From Burkholderiales bacterium (GTDB taxonomy: Bacteria; Pseudomonadota; Gammaproteobacteria; Burkholderiales; WYBJ01): a stretch of DNA of 64,000 nucleotides. The notes below the pieces were generated by a model. It worked only from the letters and a program-made list of their open reading frames with translations, searched no databases and was not told the origin of the DNA. Both the position numbers and the translations under genes were made by a program. Below, piece by piece: positions 48,093 to 56,103 of this stretch; the first letter of the stretch is position 1, and each line of letters starts with the position of its first letter. The stretch is taken from NCBI GenBank assembly GCA_020848435.1, contig JADLAC010000051.1, forward strand, positions 1 to 64,000, written 5' to 3'.

Positions 48093-48485
48093 ATGCCATT
48101 GACCGATTCCGAACGCGACGAGCTGCGAGCAGTCATCGACGCACGCCGCGACGAGCTGGCCGGAGAAATCCGCACGGGCCTCGCGCGCTCGCGCGACGAC
48201 AGCTTCGATTCGATCGCCGGCGAAGCACCCGATTCTGGTGACCAGGCGTTGGCCTCGCTCGTGGCCGATACCGACAATGCCGAGACCAATCGCGACCTGC
48301 GCGAATTGCGCGAGCTCGACGCAGCGCTCCAGCGCATGGCCGATGGCAGCTACGGCTCGTGCGCCGATTGCGCCGACGACATTCCAGTGGAGCGCCTGCG
48401 CGCCTATCCCGGCGCCGCGCGCTGCATCGCCTGCCAGAGCGTGCACGAAAAGACCTACAGCCATCCCCCCGAGCCGAAGCTCTGA
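48093..48485 (+). CDS. DksA/TraR-family zinc-finger regulator
   Basis: A 130-residue protein with an N-terminal coiled-coil hairpin and a C-terminal zinc finger Cys90-x2-Cys93/Cys111-x2-Cys114. The coiled-coil tip reads DSGDQA (Asp47, Asp50, Ala52), matching the DxxDxA tip by which DksA works in the RNA polymerase secondary channel. It is shorter than housekeeping DksA and is probably a stress-specific paralogue. A GGGAGG ribosome-binding site lies eight bases before the ATG. Confidence 0.88.
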   Translation: MPLTDSERDELRAVIDARRDELAGEIRTGLARSRDDSFDSIAGEAPDSGDQALASLVADTDNAETNRDLRELRELDAALQRMADGSYGSCADCADDIPVERLRAYPGAARCIACQSVHEKTYSHPPEPKL

Positions 48486-48574
48486 GAGCGGCTGCGGAGC
48501 GCACGCGCGCCAAGCCACCGGCCAACCCTTCGGCCGATGCTCGGCGATCGCCTGCGCACGGACCGTACCCGCGC

Positions 48575-48841
48575 CTACTTCTTCTCGGGCTCCGGAGCGG
48601 GCGGCGGAACGATCACGGTCGTGCCGCCCGAATCGCCCTTCTTGCCCTGCTCGCCTTGCGGCCCGGGTGCACCGGCGGGACCTGGCGTTCCTGGTGATCC
48701 TGGCGAACCCTGCGGTCCCGGCGGACCGGCGGGACCTGGCGTCGACGGCACGGGAACGACCGTCGTTTCTTTCTCGCACGCGCTCAGCGCCAGTGCGAAC
48801 AGGACTGCTGCGGCGGATGCGATGGTTTTCGTACTTGTCAT
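48575..48841 (-). CDS. small collagen-like lipoprotein
   Basis: An 88-residue precursor with a lipoprotein signal peptide (lipobox LSAC, Cys22) giving a mature protein of about 67 residues. From Gly36 to Gly72 glycine occurs at every third position, 13 times without a break, giving 12 Gly-X-Y triplets rich in Pro, as in collagen. A short Pro/Glu/Lys tail follows (PPPAPEPEKK). It would form a membrane-anchored trimeric rod of about 10 nm; function unknown. Two similar-looking frames on the plus strand are its shadows. Confidence 0.8.
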   Translation of the reverse strand: MTSTKTIASAAAVLFALALSACEKETTVVPVPSTPGPAGPPGPQGSPGSPGTPGPAGAPGPQGEQGKKGDSGGTTVIVPPPAPEPEKK

Positions 48842-49204
48842 AGGCGCCTCCTGCGGCGAAGTAAAGATCAGGCGCCGGTCAGTCCGATGACGCGCTTTGC
48901 GCGCGCCCGTTAGGAGAACCGGCGTTGGGGCGTGAGCAACTGCCGTGCCTCGGCTGTCGGAACACGCGAGCCGGGTTCGACACCGACCTTAGCACGCGAT
49001 ACGGCAATCGAGCGCTTCGTGCCATCGTGGCCCGTCGATCGCCTCGCAGTGGCAGATCGTCCGGACCATGGAACGAGCGACGCCGCGCATGGACGCGTGC
49101 GCCGATCGCCGCGCCCACGCCGCCCGGAAGCTTGCGCGCTCCTGCGACCGCGGGCGCGCCGGCGCCAAGCGTGCCACCCTGGGGCGCCGGGTGCCGCGCA
49201 GGTA
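48842..49204. other. 363-bp intergenic region between collagen-like and lon genes
   Basis: Both flanking genes are on the minus strand, lon pointing into this region and the lipoprotein gene starting from it. I found no coding potential beyond shadow frames, no T-run terminator and no tRNA. A GGGTTCGACACC sequence near 48971-48982 resembles a T-loop but has no cloverleaf around it. Confidence 0.4.
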
Positions 49205-51643
49205 TCAGCTTGCGGCGGAGGCCGACGGCTCGCCGATGGCGGCGCGGATCGCGTCGTCGACCGTCTCCATCCACACGAACTCGACCCGTTCGCGCGCTTC
49301 CTGCGGCACATCGTGTAGGTCCTTGCGGTTGCGCGCCGGCAGCATGACGCGCGTGATTCCCGCGCGTAACGCCGCGAGCACCTTCTCCTTCACGCCGCCG
49401 ATCGGCAGCACCAGGCCACGCAGGCTGATTTCGCCCGTCATTGCGGTATCGCTGCGCACCACGCGGCCGGTCACGAGGGATGCGAGGGCGAGGAACATCG
49501 CCACCCCGGCGCTCGGTCCGTCCTTCGGCGTGGCCCCGGCCGGCACGTGCACGTGCACGTCGCTTTTTTCGAACACCGCGGGATCGACGCCGAGCGCGAG
49601 CGCGCGCGACTTGATCAGGCTCATCGCCGCCTGGCCGCTTTCCTTCATGACCTCGCCGAGCTGACCGGTCAGAATCAACTTGCCCCCGCCGGGGACGCGG
49701 GTCGCCTCGATGAACAGGATGTCGCCGCCCACGGGCGTCCAGGCGAGCCCCGTCGCCACGCCGGCGACGCTCGTTCGCAGCGCCACCTCGCTTTCGAAGC
49801 GGCGCGGACCGAGGATTTCCTCGAGCTGCTCTGGGCTGATGCGCATGCTGGTCGCCACGCCTTCAGCGATACGCATGGCGACATGGCGCAGCGCCGAGCC
49901 GATCTCGCGCTCGAGATTGCGCACGCCCGCTTCGCGGGTGTAGTCGTTGATGATGGAGCGCAGCGTCTCGTCGCCCATCTCGACCTGCTCGGGCTTCAGC
50001 CCGTTCGCCGCCATTTGCCGAGCGACCAGGTAGCGCCGCGCGATTTGCAGCTTCTCCTCCTGGGTATAGCCGGGAAGCTGGATGATCTCCATCCGATCGC
50101 GCAGCGGCCCCGGAATGGTGTCGAGCATGTTCGCCGTGCCGATGAACATGACGCGTGAGAGGTCGAACGGCACCGCGAGGTAGTTGTCGCGGAAGGTCGC
50201 GTTCTGCTCCGGATCGAGCACTTCCAGCAGCGCCGAGGACGGATCGCCGTGGAAGCCGCCCGCGCCGAGCTTGTCCATTTCGTCAAGCATCAACACGCAG
50301 TCATTGGTGCCCGCCTTGCGGATCGCCTGAATGATGTTGCCCGGCAGCGCGCCAATATAGGTACGGCGATGGCCACGAATCTCGGCCTCGTCGTGGGTGC
50401 CGCCCAAGCTTACCCGAGCGAACTTGCGCCCCGTGGCCTTCGCGATACTCTGGCCGAGCGAGGTCTTGCCCACGCCGGGCGGACCGACGAAGCATAGGAT
50501 CGGGCTCTTGCCTTCCGGATTGAGCTTGCGCACGGCCAGGAACTCGAGAATGCGCCGCTTGATCTTGTCGAGGCCGAAATGGTCCTCGTCGAGCACCCGC
50601 CGCGCCGCCGCCAGATCGATCGCGCCTTCGCTGCGCTTGTTCCAAGGCAGCTCGACCAGCCAATCGAGATAGGTGCGTATCATCGAGTACTCGCCGGCAC
50701 CTTCGGGCGTGCGCTCCAGGCGCTTCAATTCCTTGCGCGCCTGCTTATCGACTTCCTCGGGCATCTGCGCTTCGGCGATCAGCTTTTCCAGCTCCTCGAT
50801 CTCGGCCGCACGCTCGTCGGTTTCCCCCAGCTCCTTCTGGATGGTGCGCATCTGCTCGCGCAGGACGTGCTTGCGCTGCTGCTCGCCGAGGGTCTCCTGC
50901 GTCTGCTCGTTGATCTGGCGCGACAGCTTCAGAATCTCGAGCCGCCCGGCCAGCAGCTTGGCAACCTTGTCGAGACGCTCCTTAATGTCGAAGGTCTCCA
51001 ACACCTCCTGCTTTTCGGCCACGCGCAGGTCGACGAAGCTCGCGATCATGTCGCAGAGCTGGTTCGCGGTCGGTACGGCCTGGACCGCAGCGATCAGCTC
51101 GGCGGGAACCTGCGGCAGGAGCTGGAGCATCTCGGCGGCGCGCGCCTTCAAGCTCAGCATGCGCGCCTCGATTTCGCTGCCTTCGGTTTCAGGCGTCTCG
51201 ACGGGCGCCACGCGGGCGACGAGGAACGGATAGCCTTCGAGGAACTGCAGGACACGAAAGCGTTTCGTGCCCTGGCATACCATGTGGTGAACGCCATCCT
51301 CGCTCGTCACGTAGCGCATGATGTTGCCGATGGTGCCGACCCAATGCAGATTTTCCGGGCCGGGGACATCGACATCGGGCTGGCGCTGCAACAGCACGCC
51401 GATCGGCCGCTCCGTGCGCAGCGCCTCCTGCGCGGCGGCGATCGAGCCGGGGCGACCGATGGTGAGCGGAAAGACCACGCTGGGAAAAAGCACGACGTTG
51501 CGCGACGGCACGATGATCAACGCATCTTCGGGCACGGCCTTGCCCTCGCGCGCCGCCGCGGGCGAGCCGGGCTGGGTCGCGCCGAGCCGGGCCGCGTCGG
51601 CGGCGTCGGCGTGAACCTCGGGCAGTTCGGGTCGCGTATCCAT
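49205..51643 (-). CDS. lon: ATP-dependent protease Lon
   Basis: AAA+ serine protease for misfolded and regulatory proteins. The 812-residue product has the N-terminal LON substrate-binding domain (ALIIVPSRNVVLFPSVVFPL), a coiled-coil linker, the AAA+ module with Walker A GPPGVGKTS and Walker B LMLDEMDK, and the protease domain with catalytic Ser711 (DGPSAGVAM) and, 43 residues on, the expected Lys754. The ATG at 51641-51643 has GAGGTG five bases upstream and is preferred over the GTG at 51658, which overlaps the hsp20 stop and lacks a ribosome-binding site. The sequence differs enough from the housekeeping type that a second Lon elsewhere is possible. Confidence 0.96.
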   Translation of the reverse strand: MDTRPELPEVHADAADAARLGATQPGSPAAAREGKAVPEDALIIVPSRNVVLFPSVVFPLTIGRPGSIAAAQEALRTERPIGVLLQRQPDVDVPGPENLHWVGTIGNIMRYVTSEDGVHHMVCQGTKRFRVLQFLEGYPFLVARVAPVETPETEGSEIEARMLSLKARAAEMLQLLPQVPAELIAAVQAVPTANQLCDMIASFVDLRVAEKQEVLETFDIKERLDKVAKLLAGRLEILKLSRQINEQTQETLGEQQRKHVLREQMRTIQKELGETDERAAEIEELEKLIAEAQMPEEVDKQARKELKRLERTPEGAGEYSMIRTYLDWLVELPWNKRSEGAIDLAAARRVLDEDHFGLDKIKRRILEFLAVRKLNPEGKSPILCFVGPPGVGKTSLGQSIAKATGRKFARVSLGGTHDEAEIRGHRRTYIGALPGNIIQAIRKAGTNDCVLMLDEMDKLGAGGFHGDPSSALLEVLDPEQNATFRDNYLAVPFDLSRVMFIGTANMLDTIPGPLRDRMEIIQLPGYTQEEKLQIARRYLVARQMAANGLKPEQVEMGDETLRSIINDYTREAGVRNLEREIGSALRHVAMRIAEGVATSMRISPEQLEEILGPRRFESEVALRTSVAGVATGLAWTPVGGDILFIEATRVPGGGKLILTGQLGEVMKESGQAAMSLIKSRALALGVDPAVFEKSDVHVHVPAGATPKDGPSAGVAMFLALASLVTGRVVRSDTAMTGEISLRGLVLPIGGVKEKVLAALRAGITRVMLPARNRKDLHDVPQEARERVEFVWMETVDDAIRAAIGEPSASAAS

Positions 51644-51654
51644 CAGCACCTCGC

Positions 51655-52065
51655 TCACGTATTCGGCTTGCGCAGAACCAGCAACAGGCAGCCGTCCTGC
51701 AATCTTGCGTGGGAGATTTCCTGCGGCGGCAGGCGAAAGCGCAGCCGCCGAACGAAGCGCCCGTGCGGCACTTCCTTACGTCGAATCGCCCCTTGCGAGC
51801 ACTCGTTGGGAATCGAGCGCTCGGCGGCGATGTCCAGGCAGTCGCCGTCGAGGCGGTAGCGGATGCGATCCGAGGGCACGCCGGGCAGCGCCACCACCAC
51901 GTTCCAGGTCTGCTCGGTCTCGTAGATGTCGACCGGAGGCTCCCACACGCCCGCACTGTGCTGCTGGTCTTGCAGGCGAAAGAACTGCTGGTTGATGCGC
52001 TCCGCGGCGTCGAGCATGCGCACGGCTTCGGACCACATCCAGGATCGGACGTATCGTGGGTTCAT
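51655..52065 (-). CDS. Hsp20/alpha-crystallin small heat-shock protein
   Basis: ATP-independent chaperone, 136 residues. The alpha-crystallin domain runs from about residue 45 to the end (PPVDIYETEQTWNVVVALPGVPSDRIRY; GRFVRRLRFRLPPQEISHARLQDGCLLLVL). The N-terminal arm is short and no C-terminal IxI motif is evident. The ATG at 52063-52065 is chosen; the frame continues upstream only through the ABC gene in a shadow. It lies directly before lon, with 11 bp between, so a holdase and a protease are probably coexpressed. Confidence 0.85.
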   Translation of the reverse strand: MNPRYVRSWMWSEAVRMLDAAERINQQFFRLQDQQHSAGVWEPPVDIYETEQTWNVVVALPGVPSDRIRYRLDGDCLDIAAERSIPNECSQGAIRRKEVPHGRFVRRLRFRLPPQEISHARLQDGCLLLVLRKPNT

Positions 52066-52156
52066 GTCTGCCGAGATTGGGCCGGACGGGGGAAAATCAA
52101 TCCCGTGCTCGACGCAAACGCGGTACCCGCCGCCGGCAGCGGCCGAACGCTTAAGG

Positions 52157-52960
52157 TCAGCGCAGTCCGAGTTCGGCAGCGTACGAGCCGCCCTGCATAT
52201 GGAAGGCGACCGGACCGTCGGGCTCGCCGCGGATGAACTGATAGACGAAGGGGTCGTTCGAACGCCGGATCTCCGCCGTCGGGCCGTGCGCGACCACCTT
52301 GCCGTCGGCGATGAAATACACGTAGTCGATGATCTCCAGGGCCTCCTTGGCATCGTAGGAGACGACCACGGAGGTGAGTCCCAGCGAGTCGTTGAGCTGG
52401 CGAATGAGATTGCCGATGACATTGCACGAAATCGGATCGAGCCCGGAGAACGGCTCGTCGTACATGATGAGGCACGGGTCCATCGCGATTGCGCGCGACA
52501 AGCCGACGCGCCGCGCCATGCCCCCCGACAGCTCGGAGGGCATGAGCGCGGCGGCGCCGCGCAAGCCCACGGCGTTGAGCTTCATCAGCACGATATCGCG
52601 AATCATGCTTTCCGGCAGCCGCGTCTTCTCGCGCATCTGGAAGGCCACGTTCTCGAACACCGAAAGATCGGTGAACAGCCCGCCTTGCTGGAATTGCATG
52701 CCGATCTTGCGCCGCACGCGATACAGATCGGCGCGGCCGAGACGATTGATGGTTTCACCGTCGATGCGAATCAAGCCGGAGTCGGGCCGCAGTTGGCCGC
52801 CGATCATGCGCAGCAGCGTCGTCTTGCCCGATCCGCTCGCCCCCATGATGCCGACCACCTTGCCGCGCGGGATGGCGAGCGACACGCCGCGAAACAGCTC
52901 CCGGCCAGGGAAGGCGAAGCGGACGTCCTCGACTTCAACGATATTGTCGGCGGCAGCCAT
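52157..52960 (-). CDS. MlaF-like ABC transporter ATPase with unusual H-loop
   Basis: A 267-residue ATPase closest to MlaF, which powers phospholipid transport between the two membranes with MlaE and MlaD. Walker A is GASGSGKTT (residues 40-48), signature LSGGM, Walker B LIMYDEPFSGLD, and the C-terminal region DPFVYQFIRGEPDGPVAFHMQ fits the MlaF C-terminal extension. The switch histidine of the H-loop is replaced by Tyr202 (VVVSYDAKEAL). No mlaE, mlaD, mlaC or mlaB gene is adjacent; neighbours are an M20 peptidase (10 bp upstream) and hsp20. Confidence 0.83.
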   Translation of the reverse strand: MAAADNIVEVEDVRFAFPGRELFRGVSLAIPRGKVVGIMGASGSGKTTLLRMIGGQLRPDSGLIRIDGETINRLGRADLYRVRRKIGMQFQQGGLFTDLSVFENVAFQMREKTRLPESMIRDIVLMKLNAVGLRGAAALMPSELSGGMARRVGLSRAIAMDPCLIMYDEPFSGLDPISCNVIGNLIRQLNDSLGLTSVVVSYDAKEALEIIDYVYFIADGKVVAHGPTAEIRRSNDPFVYQFIRGEPDGPVAFHMQGGSYAAELGLR

Positions 52961-52969
52961 CGCTCGTCC

Positions 52970-54379
52970 TTATGCAGCTTGGCCCGCTGGCCGAGCCGGT
53001 ATATCCGCTTCGCCGAGATCCCAGAACAAGCCCGCCATGATCTGCATGCCTTCGCGCAGGATCGGCCCCAGCACATGTTCGTCGGGTGCATGCTGGCTGC
53101 ATCCTGCGTATGAGTGCGGCACCCAGAGCGTCGGTAGGCCCAGCACCTCGGCAAAGCATTCGTTCGGCAACGAGCCGCCGACGTTCGGCAGCACGGCGGG
53201 CTTCGCGCCGGTGGTGCGCACGATCGAGCGCGCCGCCCAGCGTACCCACGGATCGTCGGGATCGAGCCGCGTCGCAGCCATGAAGCTCTTGCGCGACAGC
53301 TCGAGCTCGACCCGCTGGAAGCCGTGCGCATCCAGATGACGGCGCAGCGCCGGCAACAGCGTCTCGGCATCGGTCCCTGCCACGAATCGGACTTGGCAGT
53401 GCGCCACCGCGTGCCCCGGAATGGCGTTGACGGGATTGTCGGGATTGCCGGTGCGAAATGCGAGCACTTCGAACGTATTCCAGCCGAACACTTTCTCCGC
53501 GCGGCTGAAGCCGGGCTCGCCCCACCAATCGTCTACCTGCGGCTCGCCTTCGATCGGCTCGACCGGACAGTCGGCGAGCGCGGCGCGCACCGAGGGCGAG
53601 ATCGGCGGCGGCAACAGCTCGCGCGCTAGCACCTTGCCCTCGCGCGACACGATGCTCGCGAGCGCGTGTGCGAGCACCACGCCGGGGTTGGCGAGCAGTC
53701 CGCCCCAATTGCCGGAGTGATTCGCGCCCTCACGCAAGCGTACGCTCAAGGTGATGTTCAAAGCACCGCGCGAGCCGAGGAACAGCGTCGGCCGATTGGC
53801 GCTCAAGCGCGGGCCATCGGAAGCGATGAAGACATCGGCGCGCAGCCGCTCGCGCTCGCGCTCGCAGAATGCGCGCAAGCCGGGCGAGCCCAGCTCTTCG
53901 CTCGTTTCCATCAAGAGCTTGACGTTGAATCCCAACCGCCCGCGCGCCGCCAGCACCGCCGCCAGCGCGGCCATGTTCACCGAGTGCTGGCCCTTGTTGT
54001 CGGCGCTGCCCCGGCCGTAGTAACGATCGCCCTCGTTGACGAGCAGCCATGGGTTCAGCCCCGTGCGCCACTGCTCTTCGAGGCCGCGAATCACGTCGCC
54101 GTGACCGTAGGTCAGCATGGTGGGCGCGCGTTCGTCCTCGATGCGCTCGGCGAACAGGATCGGGCCGCCCCCCTGCTGCGGATTGTCCATGACTTCGGAC
54201 TTGAACCCCATGCGCTCGAGCGCCGGCGCGATCTCCGCCACCAGATACTCGGCCAGATGCGCCCGGCTCGATGCGACCTGGCTTTCCGAGCGGATGGCGA
54301 CGCGCCGTTCGAGGTCCGCGATGAGGCGGCCCTGGTCGTAATACGCCGTGGCTTTCGATACCGCTGATTCGCGCGTCAT
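52970..54379 (-). CDS. M20-family metallopeptidase (ArgE/DapE/carnosinase-like)
   Basis: Zinc amidohydrolase, 469 residues. Metal and catalytic residues visible are His93 (YGHGDV), Asp127 (GRGSADNKG), Glu161 and Glu162 (METSEELGS), a later Asp (FIASDGPR) and a C-terminal His (SQHAPDEH). The lid/dimerisation domain lies between. AAGGA is eight bases before the ATG at 54377-54379. It follows the ThDP-enzyme gene in the same operon and would hydrolyse an amide such as an N-acyl or dipeptide compound; the substrate is unknown. Confidence 0.87.
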   Translation of the reverse strand: MTRESAVSKATAYYDQGRLIADLERRVAIRSESQVASSRAHLAEYLVAEIAPALERMGFKSEVMDNPQQGGGPILFAERIEDERAPTMLTYGHGDVIRGLEEQWRTGLNPWLLVNEGDRYYGRGSADNKGQHSVNMAALAAVLAARGRLGFNVKLLMETSEELGSPGLRAFCERERERLRADVFIASDGPRLSANRPTLFLGSRGALNITLSVRLREGANHSGNWGGLLANPGVVLAHALASIVSREGKVLARELLPPPISPSVRAALADCPVEPIEGEPQVDDWWGEPGFSRAEKVFGWNTFEVLAFRTGNPDNPVNAIPGHAVAHCQVRFVAGTDAETLLPALRRHLDAHGFQRVELELSRKSFMAATRLDPDDPWVRWAARSIVRTTGAKPAVLPNVGGSLPNECFAEVLGLPTLWVPHSYAGCSQHAPDEHVLGPILREGMQIMAGLFWDLGEADIPARPAGQAA

Positions 54380-54411
54380 GTTCGATTCCTTCTCGTTCGC
54401 ACCCACTGCCG

Positions 54412-56103
54412 CTAGCGCGCGCCCGCCTTCTCCAGCGCCGCGCGTCTGAGCGCGGTGAGCGTCGTGCGCGTGGTAATTGCATCCGGATCGATGACGACCT
54501 CGATCAGCGCGCCGCTGGCGGACGCCAGCGCGCGCTCGAATGCGGCGGGGAAATCCTCGGTGCGCTCGACCCGCAGGCCAAGCAAGCCGTAGGCCGCGGC
54601 GAGCGCGGGAAAATCGGGGTTCTCCAGGCTCGTCGCGTGCACGCGCTCGGGATAGTGCATCTCCTGGTGCATGCGGATGCTGCCGTAGATGCCGTTGTTC
54701 ACCACGATCACGATGATGGGCAGCCCATACTGGCGCGCGGTGGCGAGCTCCTGGCTGCTCATCTGGAAGCAGCCGTCGCCGGCGAAGCACACGACCGTGC
54801 GCCCCGGATACGCGAGCGCTGCCGCGCAGGCCGCGGGCAGGCCGTAACCCATTGTCCCGCTGGTCGGCGCGACCTGGGTGCGAAAGCCTCGATACTGGTA
54901 GAAGCGGTGCACCCAGCCCGAGTAATTGCCCGCGCCGTTGGTGACGATCGCATCGGCGGGCAGGCGATCGCGCAAGTACGAGACGACTTCGCCCAGGTTC
55001 ACGGGCCCGGGCATCTCCGCCGGCCGCAGCGTCTCGACATAGGCGGCGTGTGTAGCGCGTGTCCACTCGCGCCACGCGCAGGATGCGGGCGGCTGCAACG
55101 CGCGCGCGGCCGCCGCGAACTCCGCGGGCCCCGCGGCGATCATGAGGTCGGCCTGGTACACGCGCCCGAGCTCATCGACATCGGCGTGCACGTGCACGAG
55201 CTTCTGCCGCGGACGCGGCACGTCGATCAACGTGTAGCCCGACGTGGTGGTCTCGCCCAGGCGCGGCCCGATCGCCAGCAGCAGGTCGGCCTCGCGGATG
55301 CGTTGCGCGAGCTTCGGGTTGATGCCGATGCCGAGGTCGCCGGCGTAGTTCGGGTGGCGGTTGTCGATCAGATCCTGGCGCCGGAACGCGCTGCCGACCG
55401 GCAGATCGAACGCGCTGACGAACGCCTCGATGTCGGCGCACGCGGCCGTGCTCCAGCCGCCGCCGCCGAGGATGACGAACGGGCGCGCCGCCGCAGCGAG
55501 CATGGCGCGAAGCCGCGCCAGATGAGCGCCACCGGGTGTTGCCTGAACGCCGGCGTACGGCGCCGCATCGTCGGCATCCGTGGTCGCGTACAGCACGTCC
55601 TCGGGCAGCGCGACCACAACCGGGCCGCAACGGCCCGAGGCCGCGACGTGAAACGCGCGGTGCAGGATCTCCGGAATGCGCTCGACGGCATCGACCTGTA
55701 CGCTCCACTTGGCGAAGGGCGTGAACATGCGTGCGATGTCGATCTCCTGCCATGCCTCGCGCCCGAGGATGCCCGTCTCGACCTGCCCGACCAGCAGCAC
55801 CAACGGCGTCGAATCCTGGCGCGCGGTATGCACGCCGATGGATGCATTGGTCGCCCCCGGGCCACGCGTGACCAGGCAAACGCCCGGCTTGCCGGTCAGC
55901 TTGGCGTATGCTTCCGCCATGTGGGTGGCGCCGCCTTCCTGCCTACAGACGATGGTCCTGATCGACTCGCGCTGCGCGTACAAGCCGTCGAGAATCGGCA
56001 GAAAGCTCTCGCCCGGCACGCAGAACGCCGTGTCGATGCCGTGGATGCGCAACTGGTCCGCGACCAACTGCCCGCCGCTGCGGGGGATGCTCTGCTGTGC
56101 CAT
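54412..56103 (-). CDS. ThDP-dependent enzyme, acetolactate synthase/benzoylformate decarboxylase superfamily
   Basis: A 563-residue three-domain thiamine-diphosphate enzyme: N-terminal PYR domain with catalytic Glu56 (CRQEGGATHM) and GPGATN, central FAD/linker-like domain (LGIGINPKLAQRIREADLLLAIG), and C-terminal PP domain with the ThDP motif GDGCFQ at residue 442 through VVNNG. It is acetolactate-synthase-like but there is no regulatory subunit, and neighbours (acyl-CoA ligase, UbiD) suggest a catabolic 2-oxoacid decarboxylase or carboligase. The ATG shares one base with the ligase stop (TGATG). Confidence 0.87.
   Translation of the reverse strand: MAQQSIPRSGGQLVADQLRIHGIDTAFCVPGESFLPILDGLYAQRESIRTIVCRQEGGATHMAEAYAKLTGKPGVCLVTRGPGATNASIGVHTARQDSTPLVLLVGQVETGILGREAWQEIDIARMFTPFAKWSVQVDAVERIPEILHRAFHVAASGRCGPVVVALPEDVLYATTDADDAAPYAGVQATPGGAHLARLRAMLAAAARPFVILGGGGWSTAACADIEAFVSAFDLPVGSAFRRQDLIDNRHPNYAGDLGIGINPKLAQRIREADLLLAIGPRLGETTTSGYTLIDVPRPRQKLVHVHADVDELGRVYQADLMIAAGPAEFAAAARALQPPASCAWREWTRATHAAYVETLRPAEMPGPVNLGEVVSYLRDRLPADAIVTNGAGNYSGWVHRFYQYRGFRTQVAPTSGTMGYGLPAACAAALAYPGRTVVCFAGDGCFQMSSQELATARQYGLPIIVIVVNNGIYGSIRMHQEMHYPERVHATSLENPDFPALAAAYGLLGLRVERTEDFPAAFERALASASGALIEVVIDPDAITTRTTLTALRRAALEKAGAR

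Noticed and set aside
48971-48982. T-loop-like GGGTTCGACACC suggesting a tRNA
   Set aside because: No acceptor, D or anticodon stems can be formed around it.
52970-55075. Apparent 701-residue fusion upstream of the M20 peptidase
   Set aside because: The extra part is the ThDP-enzyme gene in another frame; a good ribosome-binding site precedes the ATG at 54377-54379.
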